DNA of 64,000 nucleotides from Halothece sp964463655 (GTDB lineage: Bacteria > Cyanobacteriota > Cyanobacteriia > Cyanobacteriales > Rubidibacteraceae): positions 3,003-67,002 of the forward strand of contig CAYXDG010000007.1 of the NCBI GenBank assembly GCA_964463655.1, given 5' to 3'. Of this stretch, positions 17,501 through 27,800 are shown piece by piece. The notes under the pieces are model-generated. The model did not search any database. It was given only the letters and a program-made list of their open reading frames with translations, and was not told the DNA's origin. Numbering within the stretch: position 1 is the first letter of the stretch; the number at the start of each line of letters is the position of its first letter. A program made the position numbers and the translations under genes.

Positions 17501-19787
17501 ATCGCAGTTCTGGCACAGCGTCTGGAGACATTACTGCCAGGACGGAAGGGGGTAAGGTGACATGAGTAATCGCGCGATCGCGCAGTAGGTTCATTAAATC
17601 GTCTCCTGGCAAGAGAGAAGACTTTGACGCTAAATGTAAGGTTGCACCCGCAGACAAGGCGGTAAAAATTTCCGAGACCGAGGCATCAAAACTGACAGAA
17701 GCAAACTGCAATAGCTGACTCTCTGCAGTAATGCCAAAGGCTTCAATTTGGGCTTTAGCGAGGTTGGGCAGTCCGCGATGTTCCACTAAAACGCCTTTTG
17801 GTGTCCCTGTAGAACCAGATGTATAAATAACATAAGCGAGACTATCAGGAGTGATGTTGTCGGTGGGAAGGTCTTCCCCCGCTACTGCTTCGATCATGTC
17901 CCATTCGCTATCAATACAAACCATTTGCGACCGGGAAGAAGGCATTTCTTCGGCGATGGCTTCGCTAGTGACTAACACTGAGGGTTGTGCGTCTTCTAAG
18001 ATAAATGAGAGGCGATCGGGCGGATAACTGGGATCGAGAGGCAGGTAGGCCCCTCCTGCTTTGAGAATGCCTAAAATGCCAACAATTAAATCGAGGGAAC
18101 GGTCTAAAGACAATCCCACCAACACCTCTGGTCCGACTCCTAACAGTTGCAAGTAACGGGCTAATCGATCGCTTTTTTCCTTCAATACTGCATAACTCAA
18201 TTGTTCTTGGTCAAAGACAACCGCGATCGCGTTTGGGGTTTCCTGGACTTGTTTCTCAAAGAGGTGATGGATGCAAAGGGTTTCCCCATCGGCTTCTGTT
18301 GGTTTCTCTGGAAAGAGTAATTGTTGCCGTTCGCGATCACTTAATAATGGTAAGGTTGCAACATTTTGATCGGGGTCATCCGCGATCGCTGTTAAAAGCG
18401 TTTCAAAATGCGCGATCGCCCGTTGAATCGTTGCTGCATCGAATAAGTCTCGATTGTATTCCCATAACCCCGTTAAACCCCCATTACTCTCGCGCAGAGA
18501 AAGGGTTAAATCCACCTTCGCCGTCGTCTGTCCTAAATCCACAGGCGTTAAGGTTAAATCGGGCAATTCTAAGGTTGCTGTTGGTGCATTCTGCAAGCGA
18601 AAGACGACTTGCACTAAAGGATGGTAGCTGGGATTGCGTTCTTGTCCCAACACTTCCACCAACCGCTCAAAGGGCAAATCTTGGTGAGTGTAGGCATCGA
18701 GAGTCAGTTGTCGGACTCGTGCCAAAAACGCTCTAAAACTGGGGTTATCCTCCAAATTGGCTCGTAAAACTAAAACATTGACAAAACACCCGATCGCGTC
18801 TTCAATGGGCTTGCGGTTGCGACCAGCAATGGGAGAACCGACCGCAATATCATAGGCGCGAGTGTAGCGGGATAGGAGGATGAAAAAGGCAGCCAATAAC
18901 GTCATAAATAAAGTTGCCCCAGAGGTTCTCGACAAATCTTGCAGTTTCTGGGTCAGTTCTGTCGGGAGTTGGAACGTTTCGATCGCGCCTTTTGTCGTCT
19001 GTACGGGGGGACGGGGGCGATCGGTGGGCAAGGGTAACAGAGGAGACAACCCTGCCAACTGCTGCTGCCAGTAGTGGAGTTGTTTTTGCAAACGTTCCCC
19101 ACTCAACCATTCTCGCTGCCAGAGGGCAAAGTCTGCATATTGGACAGGTAAGGGAGTTAAAGGAGAGGGGTCTCCCGCACTGAAAGCCCGATATAACGTT
19201 GATAATTCTCCCGTAAAAATCCCGATCGACCAATCATCAGCGATGATGTGGTGCAGGGTGAAGATGGAGACATGAATTTCTGCGTCTAATTGCAGCAAAA
19301 GCAACCGCCACAAAGGGCTTCGATCGAGATCGAAAGGGGTTTGACTTTCTTGAGTAGCCAAGCGTTGTACCTGCTTCATTCGTTCTTCTTCTGGCAGCGA
19401 TCGCAGATCAATCATGGGAACTGCGATCGGGGAAACTGGGGCAATTCTTTGAACGGGTGTCCCTCCTTCGTTATGAAAAGAAGTCCGCAGAATTTCATGA
19501 CGACTGGAAATTTCAGTTAAGACGCGCTGCAACAGGGCAAGATCGAGTTTACCCGTTAATTTGACGGCACTGGACAAGTTATAAGCGGTTCCGCCATCAA
19601 GTCGATCGAGTAACCAGAGACGCTGTTGGGCAAAGGAAAGTGGTAGGGATTGATCGCGGGACACTGGAACCAGTGGGGGTTCTTTGGGGGCAGTCGCTGC
19701 ACTCTGAGATTTTTCGCGCAATTTTGCTAGTACCAGTTCCCGTTGCTGGGGGGAGAGTTTGTCGAGGCGTTTTTGTAAGTCACTCAT
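14559..19787 (-). CDS. NRPS termination module: C-A(methyltransferase)-PCP-TE
   Basis: 1742 residues. C domain about 45-480, with HHIIADD near 182 (the usual final Gly of HHxxxDG is Asp). A domain about 500-1390, with TSGSTGTPKG near 660. Its specificity positions read by hand are D-A-S-T-I-A-A-V-C, which I recall as a tyrosine code. Between A8 (near 912) and A10 (NGKIDR, near 1355) lies a methyltransferase with VVVEIGTAKDA (near 1014) and SEIVG, similar to the PRMT fold. PCP serine is in LGGHSLL (near 1405). The thioesterase has GHSFGG (near 1542) and would release or cyclise the chain. It is the last gene of the operon. N- versus O-methylation cannot be decided. Confidence 0.93.
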   Translation of the reverse strand: MSDLQKRLDKLSPQQRELVLAKLREKSQSAATAPKEPPLVPVSRDQSLPLSFAQQRLWLLDRLDGGTAYNLSSAVKLTGKLDLALLQRVLTEISSRHEILRTSFHNEGGTPVQRIAPVSPIAVPMIDLRSLPEEERMKQVQRLATQESQTPFDLDRSPLWRLLLLQLDAEIHVSIFTLHHIIADDWSIGIFTGELSTLYRAFSAGDPSPLTPLPVQYADFALWQREWLSGERLQKQLHYWQQQLAGLSPLLPLPTDRPRPPVQTTKGAIETFQLPTELTQKLQDLSRTSGATLFMTLLAAFFILLSRYTRAYDIAVGSPIAGRNRKPIEDAIGCFVNVLVLRANLEDNPSFRAFLARVRQLTLDAYTHQDLPFERLVEVLGQERNPSYHPLVQVVFRLQNAPTATLELPDLTLTPVDLGQTTAKVDLTLSLRESNGGLTGLWEYNRDLFDAATIQRAIAHFETLLTAIADDPDQNVATLPLLSDRERQQLLFPEKPTEADGETLCIHHLFEKQVQETPNAIAVVFDQEQLSYAVLKEKSDRLARYLQLLGVGPEVLVGLSLDRSLDLIVGILGILKAGGAYLPLDPSYPPDRLSFILEDAQPSVLVTSEAIAEEMPSSRSQMVCIDSEWDMIEAVAGEDLPTDNITPDSLAYVIYTSGSTGTPKGVLVEHRGLPNLAKAQIEAFGITAESQLLQFASVSFDASVSEIFTALSAGATLHLASKSSLLPGDDLMNLLRDRAITHVTLPPSVLAVMSPDAVPELRSLIVAGEACPHSLAARWAKNRRLFNAYGPTEATVCATIGEYEDNSEVLSIGRPILNTQVYLLDENLEPVPFGIPGEIYIGGVGIARGYLVRETITQEKFILNPFSPPSVPPSGGERGGVLYKTGDLARYLPDGKLEFLGRIDTQVKLRGFRIELGEIEAALSADADVAESVVIVRESEAGDQQLVAYVLPGSPSVGEELETDREADQIELWPSVAEYYVYDDLLYYAMTHDEGRNQSYRTAIEQSVKDKVVVEIGTAKDAILSRICAEAGARKIYAIERDEDTCQQARKTLQDCGLSDIVTVIHGDATQVELPELADVSVSEIVGLIGGCEGAGVIINQTRRLLAQQNTVIPQRSITKIAPVTLPDEILHHPHFSQTPAYYTKKIFEQIGHPFDLRVCIKKFPHSHLLSNADVLEDLDFTLEIADEESHEVSFTIAKAGRLDGFLVWLTLQTIPGEEIDTLQREHCWLPVYFPVFEPGIAVEAGETIHAVCSRWLWDNNLNPNYAIRGHLTRMNGETVEFEHISYHVGKQFKATPFYQRLFANHDLENLEKTTAINPHQLAQGLKEKLKAKLPDYMVPSSIVVLDAFPLTANGKIDRAALPEPINENLTGGFVPPRSDGERQLVQIWSEILETNWIGVRDNFFDLGGHSLLGVRLMSRLQDRFGINLPLATLFENPTIADLAQLINQPADSWVWSSLVPIQTDGSQPPFFCIPGSGGNVMYFYDLARSLGVERPFYGLQARGLDGKSEPLLTVEAIAADYLQEMDNLGLADPLCLGGHSFGGYVAFEMARQAIAAGRKVGLVAIFDTFAPLEGVSTVDYSTWDETRWLASVARAAEGVFGIELGLTEEVLQSFSPEEQFDRLREKLVKFDLLSVTGSESQLRGFVNVFKASHQSGSCYFPQGAIDAAIVVFRAEEMTATATSNEHPLRREQTYGWDKLSTRPVTVVEISGNHYTMMAKPHVSILAQELEAYLREVSAINN

Positions 19788-19789
19788 TT

Positions 19790-19810
19790 TGGTTATTGGT
19801 TATTGGTTAT
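19790..19810. repeat. Heptanucleotide tandem repeat, three units
   Basis: Three units of TGGTTAT fill the gap between the amylase stop and the NRPS start. Short tandem heptamers of this kind (STRR) are common in cyanobacteria. Confidence 0.85.
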
Positions 19811-21714
19811 TGTTTTTTTTGGGAAATTAAAATACTTCCCCACAGACCCTCAATCTCCAGATCGAGCTTGCCGTCAGCCGTGCTGGAAATGGCGCGATCG
19901 CCATTCAAAACGTCGATAAAATCCTTGTTGGTCTCGACGTTGAGCGTGACTTTTTCCAAGTCGGAACTGCCGTTGATCACAACGATCACGGCTTCATCCT
20001 CATAAATGCGGTTAAAACCGTAAATCTCTCGCTCCTCATCAACCAGGAGCGTGTGAAAATTGCCCAACTGTAACGCTGGGGATTGTTGGCGAATTTGAAT
20101 CAGAGTTTGATAGTGATTGAATAAATCTTGATCCACACTTACTTCGTCTGGGACATCTCGCTTCGACCCATCAGGAAGATATACTTCTGGAGCGTAGCTC
20201 AAGTCCTCCCAGATCATCGGCTTACGGCTATCAGGATCGTTAGCTCCCCACATTCCCACTTCATTACCGTAGTAAACCACTGGCACTTCCACATAAGTCA
20301 TCTGAAAAATAGTCAGCATCTTCTGGATGCGACGTTCTAGCATTGTCGGTTGGCGGGTTTTGTAGTCTGGATTGGTGGCTTTGGAACGCCAAAAGTATGT
20401 ATCCCGAGGCTGAAAATTGATATCGCGGTTGACGATTAACGATGCTAGTCGAGCCGTATCATGGGTGTCGAAGAAATTGGGAACGACATTATCGAGAGGG
20501 ATGTCAAATTTTTTTCTCCAAGATCGGAGTTGATCGTCGAACTGCTGCAATGAGGTCAAGTGGTTAATAAAATGCTCAAGTGTGGTGATTGCCACAACGT
20601 AGTTCATCACGCCATCGAATTCATCCCCATTTAAGTATCTCTTGGAGGATTCTGCTCCCACCGTTTCCCCGATTAGATAAGCATCCGGGTTGATGGATTT
20701 CACAAATTGTCGCCAGTCTTGCCAAAATTCGTGCTTAACTTTACGGGCTGCATCCAAGCGCCAGCCATCGATGCCATCTCGGGTCATAGGATCGCCGTCG
20801 GGATCGAGCCAGCGACGGGTGATGGCAAAAATATATTGTCTTGGTCCGTCAACCAAACCGCGATCGCCTTCCCGAAATTCTGGCATATCAGTTTCGCAAC
20901 AAGCGCGATACTCAAAAGAAGTGCCTCGATCGGGGTCTTCCCAAGAAATGATATCAAACCAATCTTTGTATTTCGAGTTTTGCTGCTTGCGTTGCACGTC
21001 CTGAAATGCCTCATTGGTCACTCCGACGTGGTTAAATACGCCGTCAAAAATAATCCGCATCCCTCGCTGGTGAACTTGACGAATTAATTCCAGCGCTAGT
21101 TTGTCTGCACTTGTCCAGACCCAAGTATCGGGATCGTCGAGACTTTCTTCAGCCATGATTGCTCGATCGCCTTCTGGATCGGGTCCAAAGGTCGGATCGA
21201 CGTGGCGATAGGTCGTAGTGTCGTATTTGTGGGAGGAGGGCGCCATAAATACAGGATTTAAGTATAATGCGTCAACGCCGAGGGACTGCAAATAATCCAA
21301 TTGATCGATAATTCCTTGCAGGTCACCTCCAAAACGGCGACGAAAGATATTGAACCAGATATCTTCCCCATTGGCTTGTTCGTAGGGCTGGCGCTCGTAC
21401 CAGTCTGCTGTCCAGGGATGAATCTGCCAAGGTTCTCGATCGTCGTAGGGATAAGCGTTACGAATATTCTCTAGGGTGGGATCGTTGCTGAGGTCGCCAT
21501 TGCGGAACCGTTCTGGAAAAATTTGATACCAAACCACGCTTTTCGCCCATTGTGGAACCCAATCTTCGGAAGGATCGGACACTTTGATCGGTTGCCAATC
21601 ATCTGCCCAGAAGGTGCTTTCTGCTGTCAAGGCAAAGGCAGAATTGACGGGCATTACCCAATTGATAAAGACGAAACTAAAAAGGAGGAGGTTGAAAATT
21701 AATCGGCTAAGCAT
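19807..21714 (-). CDS. Secreted GH13 alpha-amylase family protein inside the NRPS operon
   Basis: 635 residues. An N-terminal signal peptide (hydrophobic LIFNLLLFSFVFINWVM followed by NSAFA) predicts export. The GH13 catalytic barrel is intact: DGVFNH (motif I), GWRLDAARKV (motif II, nucleophile Asp), LIGETV (motif III, acid Glu) and FFDTHD (motif IV). The layout resembles cyclomaltodextrinase/neopullulanase-like enzymes. It lies between two NRPS genes on the same strand, with 87 bases to the upstream one, so it is co-transcribed with a lipopeptide pathway. A sugar substrate or a role with the product cannot be told from the sequence. Confidence 0.9.
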   Translation of the reverse strand: MLSRLIFNLLLFSFVFINWVMPVNSAFALTAESTFWADDWQPIKVSDPSEDWVPQWAKSVVWYQIFPERFRNGDLSNDPTLENIRNAYPYDDREPWQIHPWTADWYERQPYEQANGEDIWFNIFRRRFGGDLQGIIDQLDYLQSLGVDALYLNPVFMAPSSHKYDTTTYRHVDPTFGPDPEGDRAIMAEESLDDPDTWVWTSADKLALELIRQVHQRGMRIIFDGVFNHVGVTNEAFQDVQRKQQNSKYKDWFDIISWEDPDRGTSFEYRACCETDMPEFREGDRGLVDGPRQYIFAITRRWLDPDGDPMTRDGIDGWRLDAARKVKHEFWQDWRQFVKSINPDAYLIGETVGAESSKRYLNGDEFDGVMNYVVAITTLEHFINHLTSLQQFDDQLRSWRKKFDIPLDNVVPNFFDTHDTARLASLIVNRDINFQPRDTYFWRSKATNPDYKTRQPTMLERRIQKMLTIFQMTYVEVPVVYYGNEVGMWGANDPDSRKPMIWEDLSYAPEVYLPDGSKRDVPDEVSVDQDLFNHYQTLIQIRQQSPALQLGNFHTLLVDEEREIYGFNRIYEDEAVIVVINGSSDLEKVTLNVETNKDFIDVLNGDRAISSTADGKLDLEIEGLWGSILISQKKQ

Positions 21715-21721
21715 TTTGTTG

Positions 21722-21757
21722 TTTGTTATTTGTTATTTGTTATTTGTTATTTGTTAG
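21722..21757. repeat. Heptanucleotide tandem repeat, about five units
   Basis: About five units of TTTGTTA/TTGTTAT between the three-module NRPS and the amylase gene. A similar array lies at the other end of the amylase gene, so that gene is bracketed by STRR-type arrays. Confidence 0.85.
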
Positions 21758-21801
21758 AACATCGAACCTCGATGTGTTCCTTGTTCGTGCTTGGCGTAGC
21801 G

Positions 21802-24800
21802 CTATAGCCCTTCAATTTCGGCGAGAATGCCTGCTAGGTCTTCCTCTGAAGCTCCCGCTAACTGTCGGGTTTCAATTAACGCAGCTAAAGAGGCGATCGT
21901 GGGATTTTCAAACAAATCCCGCAGGGAAACGGTTTCAGGAAATATTTCTTGGATGCGAGAAACCACCCGCGTGGCGAGGAGGGAGTGACCCCCCAACTCA
22001 AAGAAGTCACGATCGATCGCGATCGATTCTTTTTCTAACACTTCGCACCACAATTGTGTTAAACATTCTTCGGTATGAGTGCGAGGAGCGAGGGATTCCT
22101 CGGCAGCACGTAGGTCGCAGACCGAGCCGTAGGCATCGTCCTCTATTGCTTCTGGTGCAGGCAGATGACGGCGATCGATTTTGCCATTGGGCGTTAAGGG
22201 CAGCGCCTCCAAGAAGACAAACACCCCAGGGACGCTATAAGCAGGTAACTGCTGCTTGAGGAAATTTCGCAGTTCGGTAGGGGAGGGGAGGGGGGAGGAA
22301 GGGACGACATAAGCCACTAATTGCAGTTCATCACCAACACCTGGACGGGCTGCAACGACGGCTTCTTCCACGTCAGGATGACGGCTGAGAGCAACTTCCA
22401 CTTCTCCCACTTCGATGCGGAATCCTCGAATCTTGACTTGACCGTCGATGCGACCAAGATATTCTAAATTGCCGTCAGGTCGATAGCGGGCTAAATCTCC
22501 TGTTTTGTAGAGCCGTGCATTTGGACGCTCAGCGAACGGGTCTCCAATAAAGCGTTCTGCCGTTAGACCTGGGCGTTGGTAATATCCCCGCGCTACGCCA
22601 GCACCGCCGAGATAGAGTTCTCCTTTGACTCCAATGGGGACAGGATGCAGATATTGATCGAGAACATAGGCTTGGGTGTTACCGATCGGGCGACCGATCG
22701 CGGGTTCTTCGGTTGCTCCTTTCTCCACCAGGGTAAAGGTAGAATAAGTGGTATCTTCGGAGGGCCCGTACAGGTTGAAGACCCGTTCGATGTGTTCTAA
22801 TTGATAAAGCTGTTGCACCAACTTGTTTTTCAAGGGTTCCCCAGCGAGATTAATGGTACGCACGGCGGGAGGAATGCCCCCACTGCGGTAGAGTTCTGCG
22901 ATCGCGGAAGGAACAGTATTGACTAAGGTGACTTCTTGGGCAGTAGGTAAGTGAGGAAGTTGCAGCGCATTGCGGGCAAGAATCACGCGACCGCCACAAC
23001 TCAGGGGCAAGAAGATTTCAAAAACAGAAAGGTCAAAACAGAGGGAAGTGGAAGCTAAAACCCCCGTCAAATCTTGGGGCGAAAAGACTTTCTGCGCCCA
23101 TTTGAGGAGGGTGACAGCATTGCGATGCTCGATCGCGACGCCTTTCGGTCGTCCTGTAGAACCCGAGGTATAAATGATGTAAGCCAGATTTTCGCCCGTT
23201 ACTGCCACATTCTGGGGATGATCTCGACATGGCCACTCTCCGTCTAATTCTACGGTTTCGCAGGTGACTTCTGGCAGGCGATCGCGTAATTGGGACTCCG
23301 TTAACAACACTGAAACCCCAGAATCCTCCAAGATCATGCGAATGCGTTCTAGGGGATAGTCGGGATCGAGGGGAACGTAAGCCCCGCCTGCTTTGAAAAT
23401 CCCCATCAGGGCGACAATCAAGGTGGGAGCGCGATCGAGAAATACGCCGACGGGAACTTCCGATCCGACACCAAGGGATTGGAGGTATGCTGCCAACTGA
23501 TCCGCTTGACGATTCAACTGTTCATAGGTTAGTTCTGTTTCTTCTCCCGTCACAGCAACTGCATGAGGGGTTTGTCGCACGCTTTCCTCAAACAGATGAT
23601 GAATGCAGCCGTCGGTATCAGTAGCGAGATCGGTTTGATTCCACTGAACTAACAACTGCTCTTTTTCCAATTCGCTAAGCAAAGGCAACTCGCCCACACT
23701 GCATTCGCTGTCGGTAACAATTGCTTCTAACAGAATTTGAAACTGCTCGATCGAGCGTTGCACTGTGCTTGCCTCAAACAGATCACGGTTGTATTCCCAA
23801 GTCCCAGATAACCCAGACTCAGTTTCCTGCATGGAGAGAGTCATGTCAAATTTTGCGGTCGTTCGTTCCCCTTCCAAAGGAGTCAGGGTTATTCCCGATA
23901 AGGCAAGTTTCTCCACTGGCGCATTTTGCAGCACAAACATCACCTGAAACAGGGGAGTATAACTTAACGTCCGCTTCGGTTGCAGTGCTTCCACCAGCGT
24001 CTCGAAAGGCAAGTCTTGATGGCTGTAAGCGTCGAGGGTGGTTTGTCGCACTCGGCTGAGAAATTCGCTAAAGGTAGGAGTGTCAGCTAAATTCAACCGT
24101 AGTGCTAACGTATTGACAAAACAGCCAATTAACGGTTCTAAAGCGCGATCGCGACGATTGGCAATGGGAGACCCCACCACCACATCTTCTTGTCCGCTAT
24201 AGCGGGATAACAGCACTCCGAAAGCCGATAGCAGGGTCATAAATAGGGTTGCCCCATGTTTCCGACTCAGTTGCTGTAGTTTGTCGGTTAAAGCGCGATC
24301 GAGGGTGAAGGTTTCTGCTGCACCGTTAAAGGTTTGGACGGGAGGACGGGGGCGATCGGTGGGTAATTCTAACAGCGCGGGGATGTCAGCCAGTTGTTCC
24401 CGCCAGTAAGCCAGAGACTTTCCGATCTGTTCCTCCTGGCTTAAATATTGGCGCTGCCAAAGGGCAAAGTCTAAATATTGGATTGCGAGTTCAGGTAAGT
24501 TGGCAGGGCTTCCAGAAGTGTATGATTCGTACAGCGTGGAAATTTCCCGAATTAAGATTCCGTTCGACCAGCCATCGCTGACAATGTGGTGTAACGTAAC
24601 CAGCAGCACGGAAGACTCGGCGGTTTGTTGCAGTAAAGTCACGCGCAAGGGAGAGTCAGTTTCTAAATTGAAGGGTTGGCTGCTTTCTGCTTTCAGCAGT
24701 CGTTGCACTTCCCCCATCTGCTGTTCTTGCCAGTGATCTTGCAGATCAATGATCTGGATTGGGACTTGCAAGTGAGGGGCAATTTGCTGAACTGGACGAT

Positions 24801-27800
24801 CGTTGACTTTGGGGAAGGTGGTACGCAGGACTTCATGACGATCGAGCAGGGTGTTAAAGGCGCGTTTTAAGGCTTCAATGTCCAGTTTTCCCGTAATCTG
24901 CAATGCTGAGGGCATATTGTAGGCGGCGCTTTCTCCTTCGAGTTGGTGTAAGAACCAGAGGCGTTCCTGCGATCGCGAGAGGGGGAACTCATTGCTGTCT
25001 CTGGACACTGGCTCGATTGGGGGGACTAAGGGGGGTGCTTCTCGACGTAACTGCTCGATCTCGCTAGCTAACTGAGCAGCAGTGGGAGACTCGAATAAAG
25101 CACGGACGGAGAGTTCTAATCCAAAGCTCGATCGCAGCCGAGAGACAACCCGCATAGCAAGTAAGGAATGACCCCCAGAGGCAAAAAAGTCATCATCAAT
25201 GCCTATCCCAGGCAACTCTAAGACATCCGCGAAGGTATTGACTAAAATTTCTTCTGTTGCAGTGCGAGGAGGGGTCAAGTCTTGCTTTTCTACAGGGGTT
25301 TCCAGTGCGAGTTGGGCTAAAGCTGCGCGATTGATTTTTCCGTTGGGAGTCAGGGGCAAAGTTTCTAGGGAGACAAAACCATTGGGAATGGCATATTCAG
25401 GCAGCCTGGTTTTTAAAAATTCCCGCAGGGCCTCGAAAGCACTCTCTTGCCAGACGACACCAGCCAACAAACGTTTCTCTGCTGTTTTCTCCCCTTGCAG
25501 CAAAACGGCAGCACGTTCGACCCCAGGGTAAGCCTCGATCGCGGTTTCGATTTCCGTGAGTTCGATGCGGAAACCGCGAAGATTAACCAGCGTGTCAGTA
25601 CGTCCGACATATTCAACGCTACCATCTAGTTGATAGCGTCCCCGATCTCCCGTTCGATAAAGACGATCGCGATCGTTTCTGGTTGTTGAATCTGAAAAAG
25701 GATTGAGGATAAAACGTTCACGGGTCAAGTTTTCATCAGCAAGATAACCTAGGGCTAAGTGAGGCGATCGCACATAAATTTCCCCTACTTCTCCGATTCC
25801 TGCGATCCCTCCTCCTTCATTCACAACCAATAACTGACTCGCAGCAATACCGCAGCCAATGGGAATGTCTCCTGCAACTTTTTCCCCAGGAGGAACAACA
25901 AAATAACCGTGAGCTTGGGGGGTTTCTGTTGTACCGTAGAAATTGATGCAGGTTGCCTTGGGCGCTAAGTTCTGCATCCGATCCACGTCTTCCCCAGATA
26001 GCCGATCGCCGCCAAAAAAGACTTTCTGCAAGCGATCGAGCGATTGTCCCTTTTCTGCTGTTAACACGCTTCCCATTGCTGGCGTGAGGTGAACCGTGTT
26101 AATCTCGTATTCTTTCATCCATTGCGGGAGTTTGCCAGGGGTTTCCAGGTCAGTTTGACGGGGAATGTAAAGGGATGCCCCCAGCCACAGGGGGGTTAAA
26201 ATGTCTCGCAAGAGGGGATCGTGGGCTAATCCCGATAGCATGGCAAAGCGATCGCGATCTTGCAGGTTAAATGCTGCAATTTGCCACGAAATAAAGTGGG
26301 ACAGGGGGCGATGAGTTCCCAGAATGCTCTTCGGTACACCTGTTGAACCAGAGGTAAAGGCGATGTAGGCTAACTGATCGGGGTCGATGTTGACTTTGGG
26401 CGCAGAAATGGCGGATTCCTCTGTTTCCCATTGTTCCTGTAAGTTGACCTGACAGGGTAAAGCATGGTTTTCTAAATAACGAGTCAGGTCTGAGGGCATA
26501 GACTTCTCTGTTGCTACTTGCAGCCACCCGCGAGGACAAACTGCTTCTAACTGCTGCAACAGTCGCGAAACGGGATAAGCAGGATCGAGAATGGTAAAAG
26601 CTGCCCCAGCTTTCCAAGTTGCTAAAATTGCTAAGACCGTCAAGGCACTGCGATCGGCGTAAATCGCAACTACATCTCCAAGGCTGATTCCTGTGCCGAT
26701 TAAAAGGTTTGCCAGTTGGCTGCTGCGGTCTTCTAATTCTCCGTAAGAGAGAGAGAGGCGATCATCACTTATGGCTAGGGTTTCTGGTTTTTCTTGGGCG
26801 TGACGGGACAGGCGATCGAGGATCGAACCTTGCCAACTCGAAGACAGGACGCAGGTGGGATCAGGTAATTTTTCCGCACTGTTGCGGGTCAGTAAAGACA
26901 ATTGATCGAGGCGATGGTTAGGAGTGTTGACCACTTGCGTCACTAAAGACTGAAACTGCGCTAACATTTCAGCAATGCGTTCGGAGTCGAATAAATCAGC
27001 ATTGTAAACGGTTCTCAGTTCTAACCCTGAGTCGATTTCTTTAGCATAAAGGGTGAGGTCAAATTTGGAGGGAGAATCTGGCAGGGAAAGGGGTTCGATG
27101 GTTAATTCCCCTAATTCTAAGTCTTTCTCTTCGAGGTTAATTAAGTTAAACCACACCTGAAATAAGGGTGTATGGCTGAGGGAACGCGGAACTTGCAGGG
27201 CTTCGACCAATTTCTCAAACGGAAAATCTCGATCGCTGTAAGCCTCTAAAGCAACCTTTCGCACTCGTTCTAATAATTCGCTAAAAGTGGGGTTGCCTTC
27301 GAGATTCACGCGCAAGACTAAAGTATTGACAAAAAAGCCGATTAAAGATTCAGTTTCCACTCGTTCTCGGTTGGCAAACGGCGACCCGATCGCGAGGTCT
27401 TTTTGCAGACTCCAGCGAGAGAGTAAGGCACTCCAAACAGCGAGTAAAATCATGTATAAAGTTGCCCCGCTTTTGCGTGCTGTTTGTTGCAACTTTGCCA
27501 ACAGTTGCTGATCGAGGACAAGGCGTTCGCTGCCGCCAGAAAAGGTTTGTACAGCAGGACGGGGGCGATCGGTGGGCAGTTCCAGCAAAGGAGGCAAACC
27601 TGACAACCGTTCCCGCCAGGAAGTCAACTGTCGATCGAGAATCTCACCGCTTAACCACTGACGCTGCCAACTAGCAAAGTCAGCATATTGAATTGCCAGT
27701 TCTGGTAAGGGGGAGGGCAAACCATTGAGAAACGCCTGGTAAAGTGCGGACAGTTCTCTGACGAGGATATCTGATGACCAGCCATCGGAGATGATGTGGT

